From an uncultured Rhodospirillales bacterium (GTDB lineage: Bacteria; Pseudomonadota; Alphaproteobacteria; Azospirillales; Azospirillaceae), in contig CAIYNU010000095.1 in NCBI GenBank assembly GCA_903927615.1, positions 1-64,000 on the forward strand: 64,000 nt of DNA, in the 5' to 3' direction. Numbering within the stretch: the first letter of the stretch is position 1; every line of letters starts with the position of its first letter. The notes beneath the pieces are model-generated. The model had not been told where the DNA came from and did no database searches. It saw only the letters and a program-made list of their open reading frames with translations. The position numbers and the translations under genes are program-made. Shown here in pieces: positions 1 to 8,690 of the stretch.

Positions 1-411
1 CTCCGCAGGAAGATGGCCGCTGCCCTCGATCACCAGATCAACGCCGCCACTGCCGAGATCAAGGGCGAAACTTACACCATCACCGTCGAGAAGTGGGTCG
101 AAACCGACAAGGCCACCGGCACCAAGGAACGGCGGAAGGTGGCGAAGGCGCTGCGGCGTATGTGGTATGTTGACGGTGCCGACAGGGTGATGGTCGAACT
201 TCGGTTTGCCAACAAGCCGATCTCGGTAGGGGGCAAGGCAAGCATCGTGGTCGGCAGCCTGGACAAGTTGGTTCCGACCCTTCAGACCGTTCGCAAGGCG
301 GTGATGGCGGGTGAACTGGACGTGGCGCTGAAGGCTGCGTCGGATGGTCGCAAGCGGTCGCTGAAACTGATCACCGCAGCCGCCAACAAGGCCCCGAAGT
401 CCCTGAAATGA
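1..411 (+). CDS. DUF6641-like hypothetical protein, 5' end cut by window edge
   Basis: The frame is open to the first base and reads Leu-Arg-Arg-Lys just before the first Met, so the true start probably lies outside the window. The visible ~136 residues are basic and hydrophilic, with no signal peptide or membrane segment. The layout, an 'RRxK' start, a central Trp-containing strand and a C-terminal 'TVRKAVMAGELDVAL' segment, resembles small DUF6641 proteins found on plasmids, phages and islands; this family call is from memory and moderate. No function is known. It sits convergent to the integrase on the same side of the tRNA, so it is probably cargo of the integrated element. Confidence 0.5.
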   Translation, partial: LRRKMAAALDHQINAATAEIKGETYTITVEKWVETDKATGTKERRKVAKALRRMWYVDGADRVMVELRFANKPISVGGKASIVVGSLDKLVPTLQTVRKAVMAGELDVALKAASDGRKRSLKLITAAANKAPKSLK

Positions 412-426
412 TCTGTCCACACTGAC

Positions 427-454
427 CGACCGGCCGAGTCGAAACGGCCGGTCG
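427..454. terminator. Bidirectional terminator-like hairpin
   Basis: A perfect 10-bp inverted repeat (CGACCGGCCG / CGGCCGGTCG) with an 8-base loop lies between two convergent genes, the DUF6641-like gene and the integrase. Only a short TTCT follows on the plus strand, so it is not a classical T-tract terminator. Its position between converging stop codons is the main argument. Confidence 0.5.
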
Positions 455-479
455 TTCTGCGACCGCAAGCCGACCACGA

Positions 480-1787
480 TCATGCGTTGTTCGGTTTGGT
501 CAACTCTGCCGCCGCCATCTCGGGCTTAAGGTGGCCGTAATGGCGCTCGATCATCGCCACACTGGTCCCAAGGTTCTCGGCCAAGGTATAGACACCGACG
601 CCAGCGAGAAGCCGTTCCGTGGCATAATAATGGCGAAGGCAATAACTGTCTCGGGGCTTTCCAGTTTCCGTGTCGATATCCAGGCCCGCTTCTTTCAGCA
701 AATTCTTGAAGCCAGCCGCTAAACTTTTGAGCGGAGTTCCGTCGTAATCTTTGAATACAGGTGTGTCATCCGAAACAAGTTCCGTGTCCGCATTTGGGTT
801 CCGTTCCACACGCAAAGCGATGGTGTAGGAGACAAGTTTATCTATAATGCCGTCGAGTTCTTCGAGGGGAATTAGCCATCTGGCTTTGTTCTTGCCGCTG
901 ACGAATATCTTCGAGTATTGGTTTCCGTTGGCGTGGTTGGTGAAACTGATATCCTTCCACGCCATCTTCATCGCTTCGAATGGACGCATGCCCCCAAATG
1001 CCAACATCCCAACGAAGACGTAGAGCATAACTCGTTGGTGATGAAGACGATCATCAGCCGCCTCGTTCATCCGTTTTTCAGCGATTGCCAACAGCCTTTT
1101 GACCTGCGGACGATCCAATCCAGGACGACGGTGTGCGTCTCTGGATTTCTTGGCTGCCGGAATTTTCAGATCGATGACCGGAATTTGGGCTTTGGTAATC
1201 CAGTCATTGACCGCAGCATAGTTGAACACGGCACGCAACAATACATTCTCGCTGTTGCTGGTGCTGATCGCCGGTTCTCGGGCTGGCGGCTTTTTGGATA
1301 CGACCGTCTTTCCGGCTCGTTGGTAGGTATATTGTTCGACCTTACTGCCGGGGCCAGTAGTCCAATATTTTCGACGCCAATCTCTAAACTTATTGATGTC
1401 GGCGCTTGTGATGGTATCGATTGGACGACCTTTGAAATATTCCAGGCAATACCGGCTCATAATGCGGTTGGTGGTCAGGCGCTCGGGCTTGGTGATACCA
1501 CGGCTGACCTCATCTTCGAGGTGGACGAAATATGCCGCCGCAACTTCCTCGAACTTCACCCGCTGTAGCGGGAGACCTCTTTCGTAGCGGTAGAGCAGAT
1601 CGCGGTATAGTTTCTCCGCCATCCGTTCCGCTTCTTTTTCATTGGTAGTCAGCAGCGATTGGCGAATGTGCGGCTGTTTTGGAAAGGCTATTCGACAATG
1701 CCAAGTAGCCTTTTGGACATCTGTCCGCTGATAGAGCGTGACACGCCCATCACAGATTTTCCGCTCTTTATCTATATGGGAGCCCAT
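480..1787 (-). CDS. Tyrosine site-specific recombinase (integrase)
   Basis: A 435-residue integrase, predicted to cut and join att DNA through a 3'-phosphotyrosine. The N-terminal ~120 residues form an AP2-like arm-binding and SAM-like core-binding region. The C-terminal catalytic domain has Arg268 (FGGMRPFEA), the beta-hairpin Lys around 299-301 (SGKNKARW), Arg385 in SYCLRHYYAT and the nucleophile Tyr417 (IERHYGH). The usual His three residues before the second Arg is Tyr382, a tolerated variant in phage and island integrases. The gene starts about 180 bases from the 3' end of tRNA-Lys, the classic position for an integrase using that tRNA as attB. Base composition is more AT-rich than the neighbouring chromosome, consistent with acquisition. 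Confidence 0.93.
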   Translation of the reverse strand: MGSHIDKERKICDGRVTLYQRTDVQKATWHCRIAFPKQPHIRQSLLTTNEKEAERMAEKLYRDLLYRYERGLPLQRVKFEEVAAAYFVHLEDEVSRGITKPERLTTNRIMSRYCLEYFKGRPIDTITSADINKFRDWRRKYWTTGPGSKVEQYTYQRAGKTVVSKKPPAREPAISTSNSENVLLRAVFNYAAVNDWITKAQIPVIDLKIPAAKKSRDAHRRPGLDRPQVKRLLAIAEKRMNEAADDRLHHQRVMLYVFVGMLAFGGMRPFEAMKMAWKDISFTNHANGNQYSKIFVSGKNKARWLIPLEELDGIIDKLVSYTIALRVERNPNADTELVSDDTPVFKDYDGTPLKSLAAGFKNLLKEAGLDIDTETGKPRDSYCLRHYYATERLLAGVGVYTLAENLGTSVAMIERHYGHLKPEMAAAELTKPNNA

Positions 1788-1966
1788 TTTGCGAACCCCG
1801 CGTGTCCATTATGTGTCGGATCGCTTACTTCCGATAGCGTGGAGAATATGTGGAATAACACCAAAATCGTTGAGGATCAAGGGGTTAGTTTCTACGCACA
1901 CGCAAAAGCAGCATCGCCCGCCGGAGCGGGTTGTGCTGCTAACTTGCTGATTTTGTTTGGTAAAAG
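1788..1966. other. Probable att junction between tRNA-Lys and integrase
   Basis: No gene is visible here. The stretch lies between the 3' end of tRNA-Lys and the integrase start, where the attachment core and arm-type sites of a tRNA-targeted element are expected. The core would be a copy of the tRNA 3' half, repeated at the other end of the element, which lies outside the window to the left. The exact core cannot be set from one end. Confidence 0.4.
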
Positions 1967-2042
1967 TGGTGATCCCGGTCCGGTTCGAACGGACGGCCAC
2001 TTGATTAAAAGTCAAGTGCTCTACCAGCTGAGCTACGGGATC
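1967..2042 (-). tRNA. tRNA-Lys (anticodon TTT)
   Basis: Read on the minus strand, a full cloverleaf is visible. The acceptor stem GATCCCG pairs with CGGGATC, the D-loop is AGCTCAGCTGGTAGAGC, the anticodon stem-loop CTTGA-CTTTTAA-TCAAG gives anticodon TTT, and the T-arm is GTCCG-TTCGAAC-CGGAC. The discriminator A is followed by an encoded CCA. The gene appears intact, so integration restored its 3' end. Confidence 0.97.
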
Positions 2043-2070
2043 ATCACAACAAAGAGACGGACCACGGCAA

Positions 2071-2093
2071 GGCCACGGCAGGCTACCGTGGCC
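2071..2093. repeat. 8-bp inverted repeat upstream of tRNA-Lys
   Basis: GGCCACGG and CCGTGGCC flank a 7-base loop about 30 bases upstream of the tRNA 5' end. No T-tract follows on either side. It could terminate transcription from the exporter gene before it enters the tRNA; the role is a guess. The rest of the 2043-2231 gap shows no gene. Confidence 0.3.
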
Positions 2094-2231
2094 GTGGAAC
2101 GCACCATAAGTCGGATGAGCGCTGCGGTCAATCACCCGGTTTGACCTCGGGTGGGTTTGACCTCATCAATCGTCACCGAAACAACCGTCACCGACCCGCG
2201 GCGCGTCCGCTGATCGGGTCTGGTCGCCTGT

Positions 2232-4070
2232 CTAGAATGCCCCGGCACCAACCTGATCCTCGCGCGGGGCCACCTCCTGCTGGCGTGCCCACATGGCGGC
2301 ATAGGCCCCACCACTTGCCAACAGGGCCTCGTGAGCGCCCCGTTCGATGATCTCCCCCGCGCCCAGCACAATGATCTCGTCGGCATGGATCACGGTGGAC
2401 AGCCGATGAGCGATTATCAGGGTGGTGCGGCCGGTGCTGACTTCGCGCAGATTGGTCTGGATTTCCCGTTCGGTATGGGTATCCAGGGCGCTGGTGGCCT
2501 CATCGAACAGCAGAATTTCCGGTTGCTTGAGAATCGTCCGGGCGATCGCCACCCGTTGCTTCTCGCCGCCCGACAGTTTAAGGCCGCGTTCGCCGACTTC
2601 GGTCTGATAGCCGTCGGGCAGGCTCTGGACGAATTCATGAATATGGGCGAGTCGGGCGGCCGCCTCGATTTCGGCGCGACTGGCCGCGGGGCGACCGTAG
2701 GCGATGTTATACTCGATGCTGTCGTTAAACAGCACGGTGTCCTGAGGCACGATGCCGATGGCGGCGCGCACCGAGGCTTGGGTGACCGTGCGAATGTCCT
2801 GGCCGTCGATCAGAATACGGCCCTCGGTCGCATCATAGAAACGGAACAACAGGCGGCTGATGGTGGATTTGCCGGCGCCGGTCGGACCGACGATGGCCAC
2901 CGTCCGGCCTGCCCCCACCGTGAAGGACAGTCCGCGCAAAATGGGCCGCCGCGGATCATAGGCAAAGGTCACGTCTTCGAACACGATCTCGCCGCCCCGT
3001 CCCCGCAGAGGTTGGGCGCCGGGTGGGTCCATGACTTCGCGATCAACCGACAGCAACTCAAAAAGCTTCTCGATATCGACCAGCGCCTGTTTGACCTCGC
3101 GATAGACGAAGCCAAAGAAGTTCAGCGGCTGATAAAGCTGGATCAGATACGTATTGACCAGAACAAAATCACCCAGGGTCATGGTTCCATCGACAATGCC
3201 CTGCCCCGCCATATACATCACCGCGCCCAACCCGATGGCGATGATGATGCCCTGGCCGGCATTCAGCAACGCCAGCGAGGTCTGGCTGCGCACCGAGGCG
3301 TGCTCGTAACTGCGCAGCGCCTCGTCATAGCGGCTGGATTCATGGTCTTCGTTGCCGAAATACTTGACCGTTTCGTAATTCAGCAGGCTATCGATGGCCC
3401 GGGTGTTGGCCCGATTGTCGGTCTCGTTCATTTCCCGGCGGAACCGCGTCCGCCATTCGGTAACCACCAGGGTATAGGCGATGTAGCTGACCACCGTGAC
3501 CAGCGTGACCGCGGCAAAGCGCAGGTCAAACATCTGCCACAGAATCACCGTCACCAACCCAAGTTCCAGCAGCGTCGGCAGGATGTTGAACAACATGAAG
3601 CGCAGCAACGTCTCGATGGCGCGATTGCCCCGATCGATCGATCGGCTGAGACCACCGGTCTGGCGTTCCAGATGGAAGCGCAGGCTCAGGGAATGCAGGT
3701 GGCCAAACACCCCCAGCGCCACCGAGCGCACCGCCCGCGCACCGACCTTGGCAAACAACGCGTCGCGCAACTCGCCGAAGCCCTGGGAGAGGACCCGCGC
3801 CAGACCATAGGCCAGAATCACCCCAACCGGGACCGCGACATCAACGTGGGAAACACTCGCTCCATGGGATGACAGTGCATCAACCGCCATTTTATAGAGT
3901 ATGGGGACATAGACATTGATTAACTTTGACAGAAACAGGCAAACCAACGCCACGGTAACCCGCACCCGCATTTCCACATGGTTGCGCGGCCATAGATACG
4001 GCAAGAGGCTGCGCAGCGGACCGCGTAACGTCGAGGATGGATCTGAAGGGGTGGAAAGGCGGTGGGGCAT
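2232..4070 (-). CDS. Atm1-type ABC exporter (membrane domain fused to ATPase)
   Basis: A 612-residue half-transporter that would act as a homodimer in the inner membrane. The N-terminal half carries six predicted helices of an ABC type-1 membrane domain. The C-terminal half is an ATPase with Walker A GPTGAGKST, Q-loop, signature LSGGEKQR, Walker B ILLFDEATSALD and H-loop AHRLST. Sequence such as NYETVKYFGNE and RAIDSLLNYE is typical of the Atm1/ABCB7 group, whose bacterial members export glutathione-linked metals or persulfides and protect against heavy metals. The start was set at the Met of MPHRLSTP: the 72 codons upstream stay open but look non-coding, and the shorter protein matches the ~600-residue family length. 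The divergent 4071-4319 gap holds no gene. Confidence 0.9.
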   Translation of the reverse strand: MPHRLSTPSDPSSTLRGPLRSLLPYLWPRNHVEMRVRVTVALVCLFLSKLINVYVPILYKMAVDALSSHGASVSHVDVAVPVGVILAYGLARVLSQGFGELRDALFAKVGARAVRSVALGVFGHLHSLSLRFHLERQTGGLSRSIDRGNRAIETLLRFMLFNILPTLLELGLVTVILWQMFDLRFAAVTLVTVVSYIAYTLVVTEWRTRFRREMNETDNRANTRAIDSLLNYETVKYFGNEDHESSRYDEALRSYEHASVRSQTSLALLNAGQGIIIAIGLGAVMYMAGQGIVDGTMTLGDFVLVNTYLIQLYQPLNFFGFVYREVKQALVDIEKLFELLSVDREVMDPPGAQPLRGRGGEIVFEDVTFAYDPRRPILRGLSFTVGAGRTVAIVGPTGAGKSTISRLLFRFYDATEGRILIDGQDIRTVTQASVRAAIGIVPQDTVLFNDSIEYNIAYGRPAASRAEIEAAARLAHIHEFVQSLPDGYQTEVGERGLKLSGGEKQRVAIARTILKQPEILLFDEATSALDTHTEREIQTNLREVSTGRTTLIIAHRLSTVIHADEIIVLGAGEIIERGAHEALLASGGAYAAMWARQQEVAPREDQVGAGAF

Positions 4071-4319
4071 AGGTGACGACCATCGGATAACGCGTGACTC
4101 GGAAGCGCCCGACTGTAACCGATCCCCTGCCGCTTGGCGACCCGCAAGACCGTGGGAATCTGGTCCACCCCCGGCATCGGTCCAATATCTGACCTGCCGG
4201 CGGTCGTTCCATCGCACGGCCCGCTGTGCGGGATTCCAAAAGCATCTATTTTGCGGTATTGGTGTGATGGGCAAAATGGCCTTCAATGATCGCGATTAGG
4301 GCTTGAAACGGGGGGCACG

Positions 4320-5315
4320 ATGACCGGGTACCGGGTATGGCTCCTGGCTCTGATCATGGCGGCTCTGGTGACCCCGGGGTTTGCCGAAGGCAAAAGGGAC
4401 GATTTTCGACGCCCGGCGCCCCAGGCTGACAGCCCCTCGGCGGCGGCACAAATCGTCCTCGGCAAGGTTCTGTTCTTCGACCGCCGCCTGTCCGGAAACG
4501 GCACGGTCGCCTGCGCGTCCTGCCACCTGCCGACACTGGGTTGGTCCGACCGGACGACCCGGCCGTTCAACGATGCCGGGTCTTTGATGGCCAGGCGAAC
4601 GCTCCCCACCGTCAACCTTGCCGGGCTGTCAACTTTGTTGTGGGATGGCCGGTTTGCCACTTTGGAGACTCTAACCCCCGCCGCCATCGCCAATCCTATG
4701 ATCATGAACCTCCCCCACGATCAGTTAATCTCCCGTTTGCAGGCGATTCCCGGCTACCGGCCGCTGTTCGACGCCGCGTTTCCCGGCCAGCCGATCACCA
4801 TCGACACCGTGACCACAGCCCTGACCCGCTTCCAGCGTTCACTGGTTTCCGGCCGCGCCCCCTTCGACGATTGGGTTGAGGGCGACGACAGCGCCCTGAG
4901 CACCGACGCCCGGGATGGCTTTGTGCTTTTTTCGGGACGGGCCGGTTGTACGGCCTGCCATACCGGCTGGACCTTGACCGACGGCAGCTTTCACGACACC
5001 GGCCTGCCCGACACCGGCGATGTTGGCCGCGGAAAGCGATTCCCTAACGCCATCAAGATGCAAAACGCCTTCAGGACGCCGGGACTGCGCGATGTCGCGC
5101 TCCATCCGCCCTATATGCACGACGGCTCGCTGCCGACCCTGGCCGCCGTCGTGGACTTTTACGCCACGGGTGGCGAGGCGCGCCCCAGTCGCGCCGACGA
5201 GATCAAACCTTTGTCGTTGTCGCCCGAGGACCGCCGGGCGCTGGTGGCATTCCTCGCCAGCCTGACCGGGCGACAGGAGACGCCCTTCACGATCCCTGCG
5301 GCACCGCGAGAATAA
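4320..5315 (+). CDS. Periplasmic di-haem cytochrome c peroxidase / MauG family
   Basis: A 331-residue secreted protein with a signal peptide ending near FAEG (residues 1-22). Two c-type haem motifs are visible: CASCH at 65-69 and CTACH at 210-214, the hallmark of the CcpA/MauG family. The family reduces H2O2 with electrons from a c-type cytochrome or cupredoxin, or oxidises protein side chains (MauG). Segments such as LSGNGTVACASCH, ALTRFQRSLVSGRAPFD and FRTPGLRDVALHPPYMHDGSL are diagnostic; the Met of HPPYMHDG fits the usual distal region of the second haem. It overlaps the next gene by one base (TAATG), so the two are probably translationally coupled. Peroxidase and MauG-like activity cannot be told apart from sequence alone. 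Confidence 0.9.
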   Translation: MTGYRVWLLALIMAALVTPGFAEGKRDDFRRPAPQADSPSAAAQIVLGKVLFFDRRLSGNGTVACASCHLPTLGWSDRTTRPFNDAGSLMARRTLPTVNLAGLSTLLWDGRFATLETLTPAAIANPMIMNLPHDQLISRLQAIPGYRPLFDAAFPGQPITIDTVTTALTRFQRSLVSGRAPFDDWVEGDDSALSTDARDGFVLFSGRAGCTACHTGWTLTDGSFHDTGLPDTGDVGRGKRFPNAIKMQNAFRTPGLRDVALHPPYMHDGSLPTLAAVVDFYATGGEARPSRADEIKPLSLSPEDRRALVAFLASLTGRQETPFTIPAAPRE

Positions 5316-5674
5316 TGATGATGTCACAAGGACTTTCGCTTAAACGGCGTGCCGCTACCACATTAGGAATGATTTTTGGGGCGGCGATGCCCCTGCTGCT
5401 GGTCTTCGACGCGGCAGCCGAAGACTTGTTCGTGATTCAAAAAGGGCGTATCTACCTGCCGGACAGCCTGAACGCTCATGTCGGCGACCGGGTGGTGTTC
5501 TCGAACGAAGATGACGTAACTCACAATGTGTATTCGGAATCGCCGGCCGCAACCTTCGACCTGGGAGCCCAGAGCCCCGGACAGAAGATGGAAATTATTC
5601 TTAACCATCCAGGCACCGTCGATATCGAATGTGAGATTCATCCCAAGATGCACATGGTCATTAACGTAAAATGA
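5315..5674 (+). CDS. Periplasmic cupredoxin (plastocyanin-like)
   Basis: A 119-residue protein with a signal peptide (about residues 1-35) and a single cupredoxin domain. The type-1 copper ligands are visible as His70 (DDVTHNVYS), Cys106 and His109 (CEIHPKM) and Met112 or Met114. The start ATG shares a base with the stop of the di-haem peroxidase, so the two are likely co-expressed. The natural reading is that this blue-copper protein passes electrons to the peroxidase. Similar pairs are sometimes annotated as methylamine-utilisation proteins, but no other mau genes are present. Confidence 0.87.
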   Translation: MMMSQGLSLKRRAATTLGMIFGAAMPLLLVFDAAAEDLFVIQKGRIYLPDSLNAHVGDRVVFSNEDDVTHNVYSESPAATFDLGAQSPGQKMEIILNHPGTVDIECEIHPKMHMVINVK

Positions 5675-5715
5675 TTCGATGTTGGAATGCCTGACGGGAC
5701 AGCACGATCATAGGG

Positions 5716-7311
5716 ATGACGACCATGACTTGTGATGACAACGATAATGATAACCACGAAGTATGGTTCGCCGAGGAAGATGATCAATTTGCCACCACGC
5801 CGGTCAAACCATTGGGTTCGCCCTGGCGCATTCTGATCGTGGACGACGATCGTCAGGTTCACGCCGTGACCCGTCTGGTCCTGGCCGATATGGCCTATCA
5901 CGGTCGGCCGGTGGAGTTCATCAGCGTCTACAGCGGCCTGGAAGCCCGCGCGGCCCTGATCGAGCACACTGATATCGCCGTGGTTTTCCTGGACGTGGTG
6001 ATGGAAACCGACGATGCCGGCCTTCGGGTCGCCCGCCAGATCCGTGAAGAACTGGGCAATCAGGCGATCCGGATCATTCTGCGCACCGGCCAGCCCGGTC
6101 AGGCCCCCGAACGACAGGTCATCGATCAGTACGACATCAACGATTACAAGTCCAAGAGCGAACTCACGGCCGACAAGCTCTACACGGCGGCGGCCACCGC
6201 CTTGCGCTCGTACCGCTATATCACCGCCCTGGAGTCCAGCCGGCGCGGCCTGGAGAAAATCCTCGACGCCTCGGCATCGCTGTTCGAAGCGCAATCGATG
6301 GATCGGTTCGTCGAGGGTGTGGTGCTGCAATTGCGCTCGCTGATTCCTGGCTCCCGGGGCTTGTTGCTGTGCACGTCAACCACCCGGACGCTTCCAGAGT
6401 CAGCAACATCGCCGTCGTTCCGGGTGGTCGCCGGAGCCGGCGTCTTCGAAGGGTCCCAGGGCCGCGACATCAACGACACCCTGCCCGACGACATCTGCCG
6501 GGAGATTTTCGACGCCCACCAAACCCAGAGCAATCTGTTCCTGGATGACCGGTGCATCATCATCTGCCGATCCCGGGAATGCGCCGCCACGGCCGTCTAT
6601 CTCGCGGATCACCCGCCCCTGGAGGCCATCGACCGACAATTGCTGGAAATTTTTTGCAGCAAAGTGGCGCTTGGGTTTGATAACGTCTATCTGCACGAGC
6701 AACTGGTGGCGACCCAGCGCGCCACGGTCCATGCCCTGGGCAAGTTGGCCGAATACAAGGACGAAATCACCGGCAACCACGTCCAGCGGGTAGGCCACAT
6801 GGCCCGGCGCATTGCCGAGCGGCTGCGGCTCCAGGGCGCCTATACCGAGCAACTGACCGACGATTATCTCGAGCACATCGAGCTGGCGGCCATGCTCCAC
6901 GATGTCGGCAAGGTGGCCATCCCCGACGCCATCCTGCAAAAGCCGGGACCGCTGGACCCGGAGCAACGCACCAACATGCAGCGCCACGCGGCCGTGGGCG
7001 GCATCATCCTGATTGAGGCCGCGAGGATGGTCGACCGGCCCACCTACCTGTCCATGGGCGCCGAAATCGCCCAAGGGCACCACGAACGTTTTGACGGCAA
7101 GGGCTATCCCGCCGGTCTCGACGGCCTGGACATCCCGCTGTCGGGCCGGATCACCGCGGTTGCCGACATCTACGACGCGCTGATCCACGAGCGGCAATAC
7201 AAACCAGCCTGGCCCAAGGACAAGGCGCTGGAGTTGATCCGAAAGGAAGCGGGCGGCCACTTTGATCCCAAGGTGGTCACGGCGTTCCTGTCGCTGATCG
7301 AGGACGATTAG
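5716..7311 (+). CDS. Response regulator with DUF3369 and HD-GYP c-di-GMP phosphodiesterase domain
   Basis: A 531-residue cytoplasmic regulator in three parts. An N-terminal receiver (about 37-160) has phospho-acceptor Asp93 in VVFLDVVME and an acidic IVDDD pocket. A DUF3369 sensor-like domain follows (about 175-340). The C-terminal HD-GYP domain (about 345-531) has HDVGK near 396 and HHERFDGKGYPAGL near 455, so it should hydrolyse c-di-GMP to pGpG and GMP. No partner kinase is adjacent. The gene follows the peroxidase/cupredoxin pair by 41 bases on the same strand, so co-transcription is possible. The acidic N-terminus (CDDNDNDNHE) is low-complexity. Confidence 0.92.
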   Translation: MTTMTCDDNDNDNHEVWFAEEDDQFATTPVKPLGSPWRILIVDDDRQVHAVTRLVLADMAYHGRPVEFISVYSGLEARAALIEHTDIAVVFLDVVMETDDAGLRVARQIREELGNQAIRIILRTGQPGQAPERQVIDQYDINDYKSKSELTADKLYTAAATALRSYRYITALESSRRGLEKILDASASLFEAQSMDRFVEGVVLQLRSLIPGSRGLLLCTSTTRTLPESATSPSFRVVAGAGVFEGSQGRDINDTLPDDICREIFDAHQTQSNLFLDDRCIIICRSRECAATAVYLADHPPLEAIDRQLLEIFCSKVALGFDNVYLHEQLVATQRATVHALGKLAEYKDEITGNHVQRVGHMARRIAERLRLQGAYTEQLTDDYLEHIELAAMLHDVGKVAIPDAILQKPGPLDPEQRTNMQRHAAVGGIILIEAARMVDRPTYLSMGAEIAQGHHERFDGKGYPAGLDGLDIPLSGRITAVADIYDALIHERQYKPAWPKDKALELIRKEAGGHFDPKVVTAFLSLIEDD

Positions 7312-7414
7312 GGCGGCAGACGACACCCCCGAAGCGCGGCCGCGGCGCATGATGTTCCGTATTGTCTCCAGATTACCTTCTTATTGAGGCCGCCATGTTC
7401 GGCTTTCGCGTCCT

Positions 7415-7628
7415 GACCACCCGGCCAACCCTTGGGGCTGATACATGTGGTCGTTCGGGGTGCTGCTCTCCCCCGTCCGATCTGACAAGATCGGGTTGGC
7501 ACCCTGACGAAGGAGGGCAACGCTGCGAGTCTCCGTCGGTCTTGATGTCTCGGTGAAGCAAACCAGCGTTTGCGTGGTTGACCGATGGTCTAAGTCCCTC
7601 CCGCGGCTCGTCTTGGTCGTGTCAGGTT
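7415..7628 (+). mobile_element. Remnant of an IS110-family insertion sequence (left end)
   Basis: From 7523 the plus strand encodes RVSVGLDVSVKQTSVCVVD, which matches the start of IS110-family DEDD transposases; the Asp of GLDVS is the first catalytic acidic residue. A strong ribosome site (GAAGGAGGG) lies just upstream, but the expected ATG is CTG, and similarity stops after about 22 codons. The ~100 bases upstream contain short inverted repeats and match the position of the IS110 left-end leader that encodes the bridge RNA. Only the left tip survives, so it cannot move by itself. Its 3' limit overlaps the end of the acyltransferase gene, so that tail may be partly IS-derived. The left limit is approximate. 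Confidence 0.6.
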
Positions 7629-8690
7629 GATCACCGGAGTTTTGCCGAAGGCGATGGCGGGTCTTTCGACATAGACAAAAAGCACCCATGACAATGATAA
7701 TGTTCCAGCTACGGTCGATAGTAATAGCAATATAAAGAAAGGCCACTGCCCGAGGCTGCCGGCACCACCAGAATACAGCAGCGCCATCATGATCGTTAAA
7801 ACAATCATATGTGAAAGATAAACGGAATACGAAATCTTGCCGAGCCAAAGTAAAATACCAGATTCTAGAAAAGATCGCATTGCCGTGCTTAGTAACGTCT
7901 CTGACTGAAATTCGACGAAAAATATAATTGACCAGATCGTCAGAGCCGGATCTCTTGTCATGAAATAGGTCAGGGCGACGCCAGCCGGAGCCAGTAACGG
8001 CCAAGTCGGCCGCCATGATTGCTTCAACAGATAGTATGACGCGATCCCCACCGCAAAATTTGGAATATGTCTTGGCAGGCACCCCTCAACGCCGGTGATG
8101 GTCGCATGCAGCGCCACGGCGATGATGATCATAACGTAGGCGGACGTCACGCTTCTCGTGATAGATAGGAAAATGAGCGGGGCGATCAGATAGAATTGCC
8201 ATTCAAGAGACAAACTCCATGCGGGACCCAGAATCGCATAATCACTGTATAGCAAAACATGATCAGGAATGATCGAGTGGGTCATCGTCAGGTGAGCAAT
8301 CAAATGATAAGGGAGTAATGCATATGAAGTATTGGCAATCATTACCATAATGTTGTGTACCGATGTCGGCCATGGGGCATGGGAATAATCATATATAACC
8401 AATTTTATGGTCAATGCCGAAACGACCAAACAAATGAGATATACTGGGTAAAGTCTCAAAAACCGTCTCCAGATAAACTGTTGATAACTCTCCCGCGATG
8501 TGTCCAAAAGGTAGAAAATGACAAATCCGCTCACGATGATGAAAACATCGACAGCATTGACGCCGTTTGCTAAGATACTGAACGGTCCGACCCAATGAGT
8601 GCCCAGTCCTGCCGATGCTAAGACATGGGCAAAAAGCACCCATAAGGCGAGTATTCCGCGAAGCCCCTCCACGATCTGGATTCGTCTCAT
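7590..8690 (-). CDS. Acyltransferase 3 family membrane protein (OafA/ExoZ-like)
   Basis: A 366-residue multi-pass inner-membrane protein with about ten predicted helices. The N-terminus IVEGLRGILALWVLFAHV is the family signature; its His is the proposed catalytic residue. RRFLRLYPVYL and LSLEWQFYLIAPL are also conserved family segments. Such enzymes usually move acetyl or succinyl groups onto surface polysaccharide or lipid sugars. The start was set at MRRIQIVEG, because the 20 codons before it look non-coding. The gene is clearly more AT-rich than its neighbours, so it may be acquired. Its 3' end meets an IS110 remnant, and the last ~12 residues may be altered by that event. Confidence 0.88.
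   Translation of the reverse strand: MRRIQIVEGLRGILALWVLFAHVLASAGLGTHWVGPFSILANGVNAVDVFIIVSGFVIFYLLDTSRESYQQFIWRRFLRLYPVYLICLVVSALTIKLVIYDYSHAPWPTSVHNIMVMIANTSYALLPYHLIAHLTMTHSIIPDHVLLYSDYAILGPAWSLSLEWQFYLIAPLIFLSITRSVTSAYVMIIIAVALHATITGVEGCLPRHIPNFAVGIASYYLLKQSWRPTWPLLAPAGVALTYFMTRDPALTIWSIIFFVEFQSETLLSTAMRSFLESGILLWLGKISYSVYLSHMIVLTIMMALLYSGGAGSLGQWPFFILLLLSTVAGTLSLSWVLFVYVERPAIAFGKTPVINLTRPRRAAGGT

Noticed and set aside
2331..3872. 513-codon open frame antisense to the Atm1-like exporter
   Set aside because: The exporter has all ABC motifs; the antisense product is Gln/Arg/Gly-rich without family features.
7381..8082. 233-codon frame overlapping the acyltransferase
   Set aside because: It shadows the acyltransferase in another frame and runs through the IS remnant.
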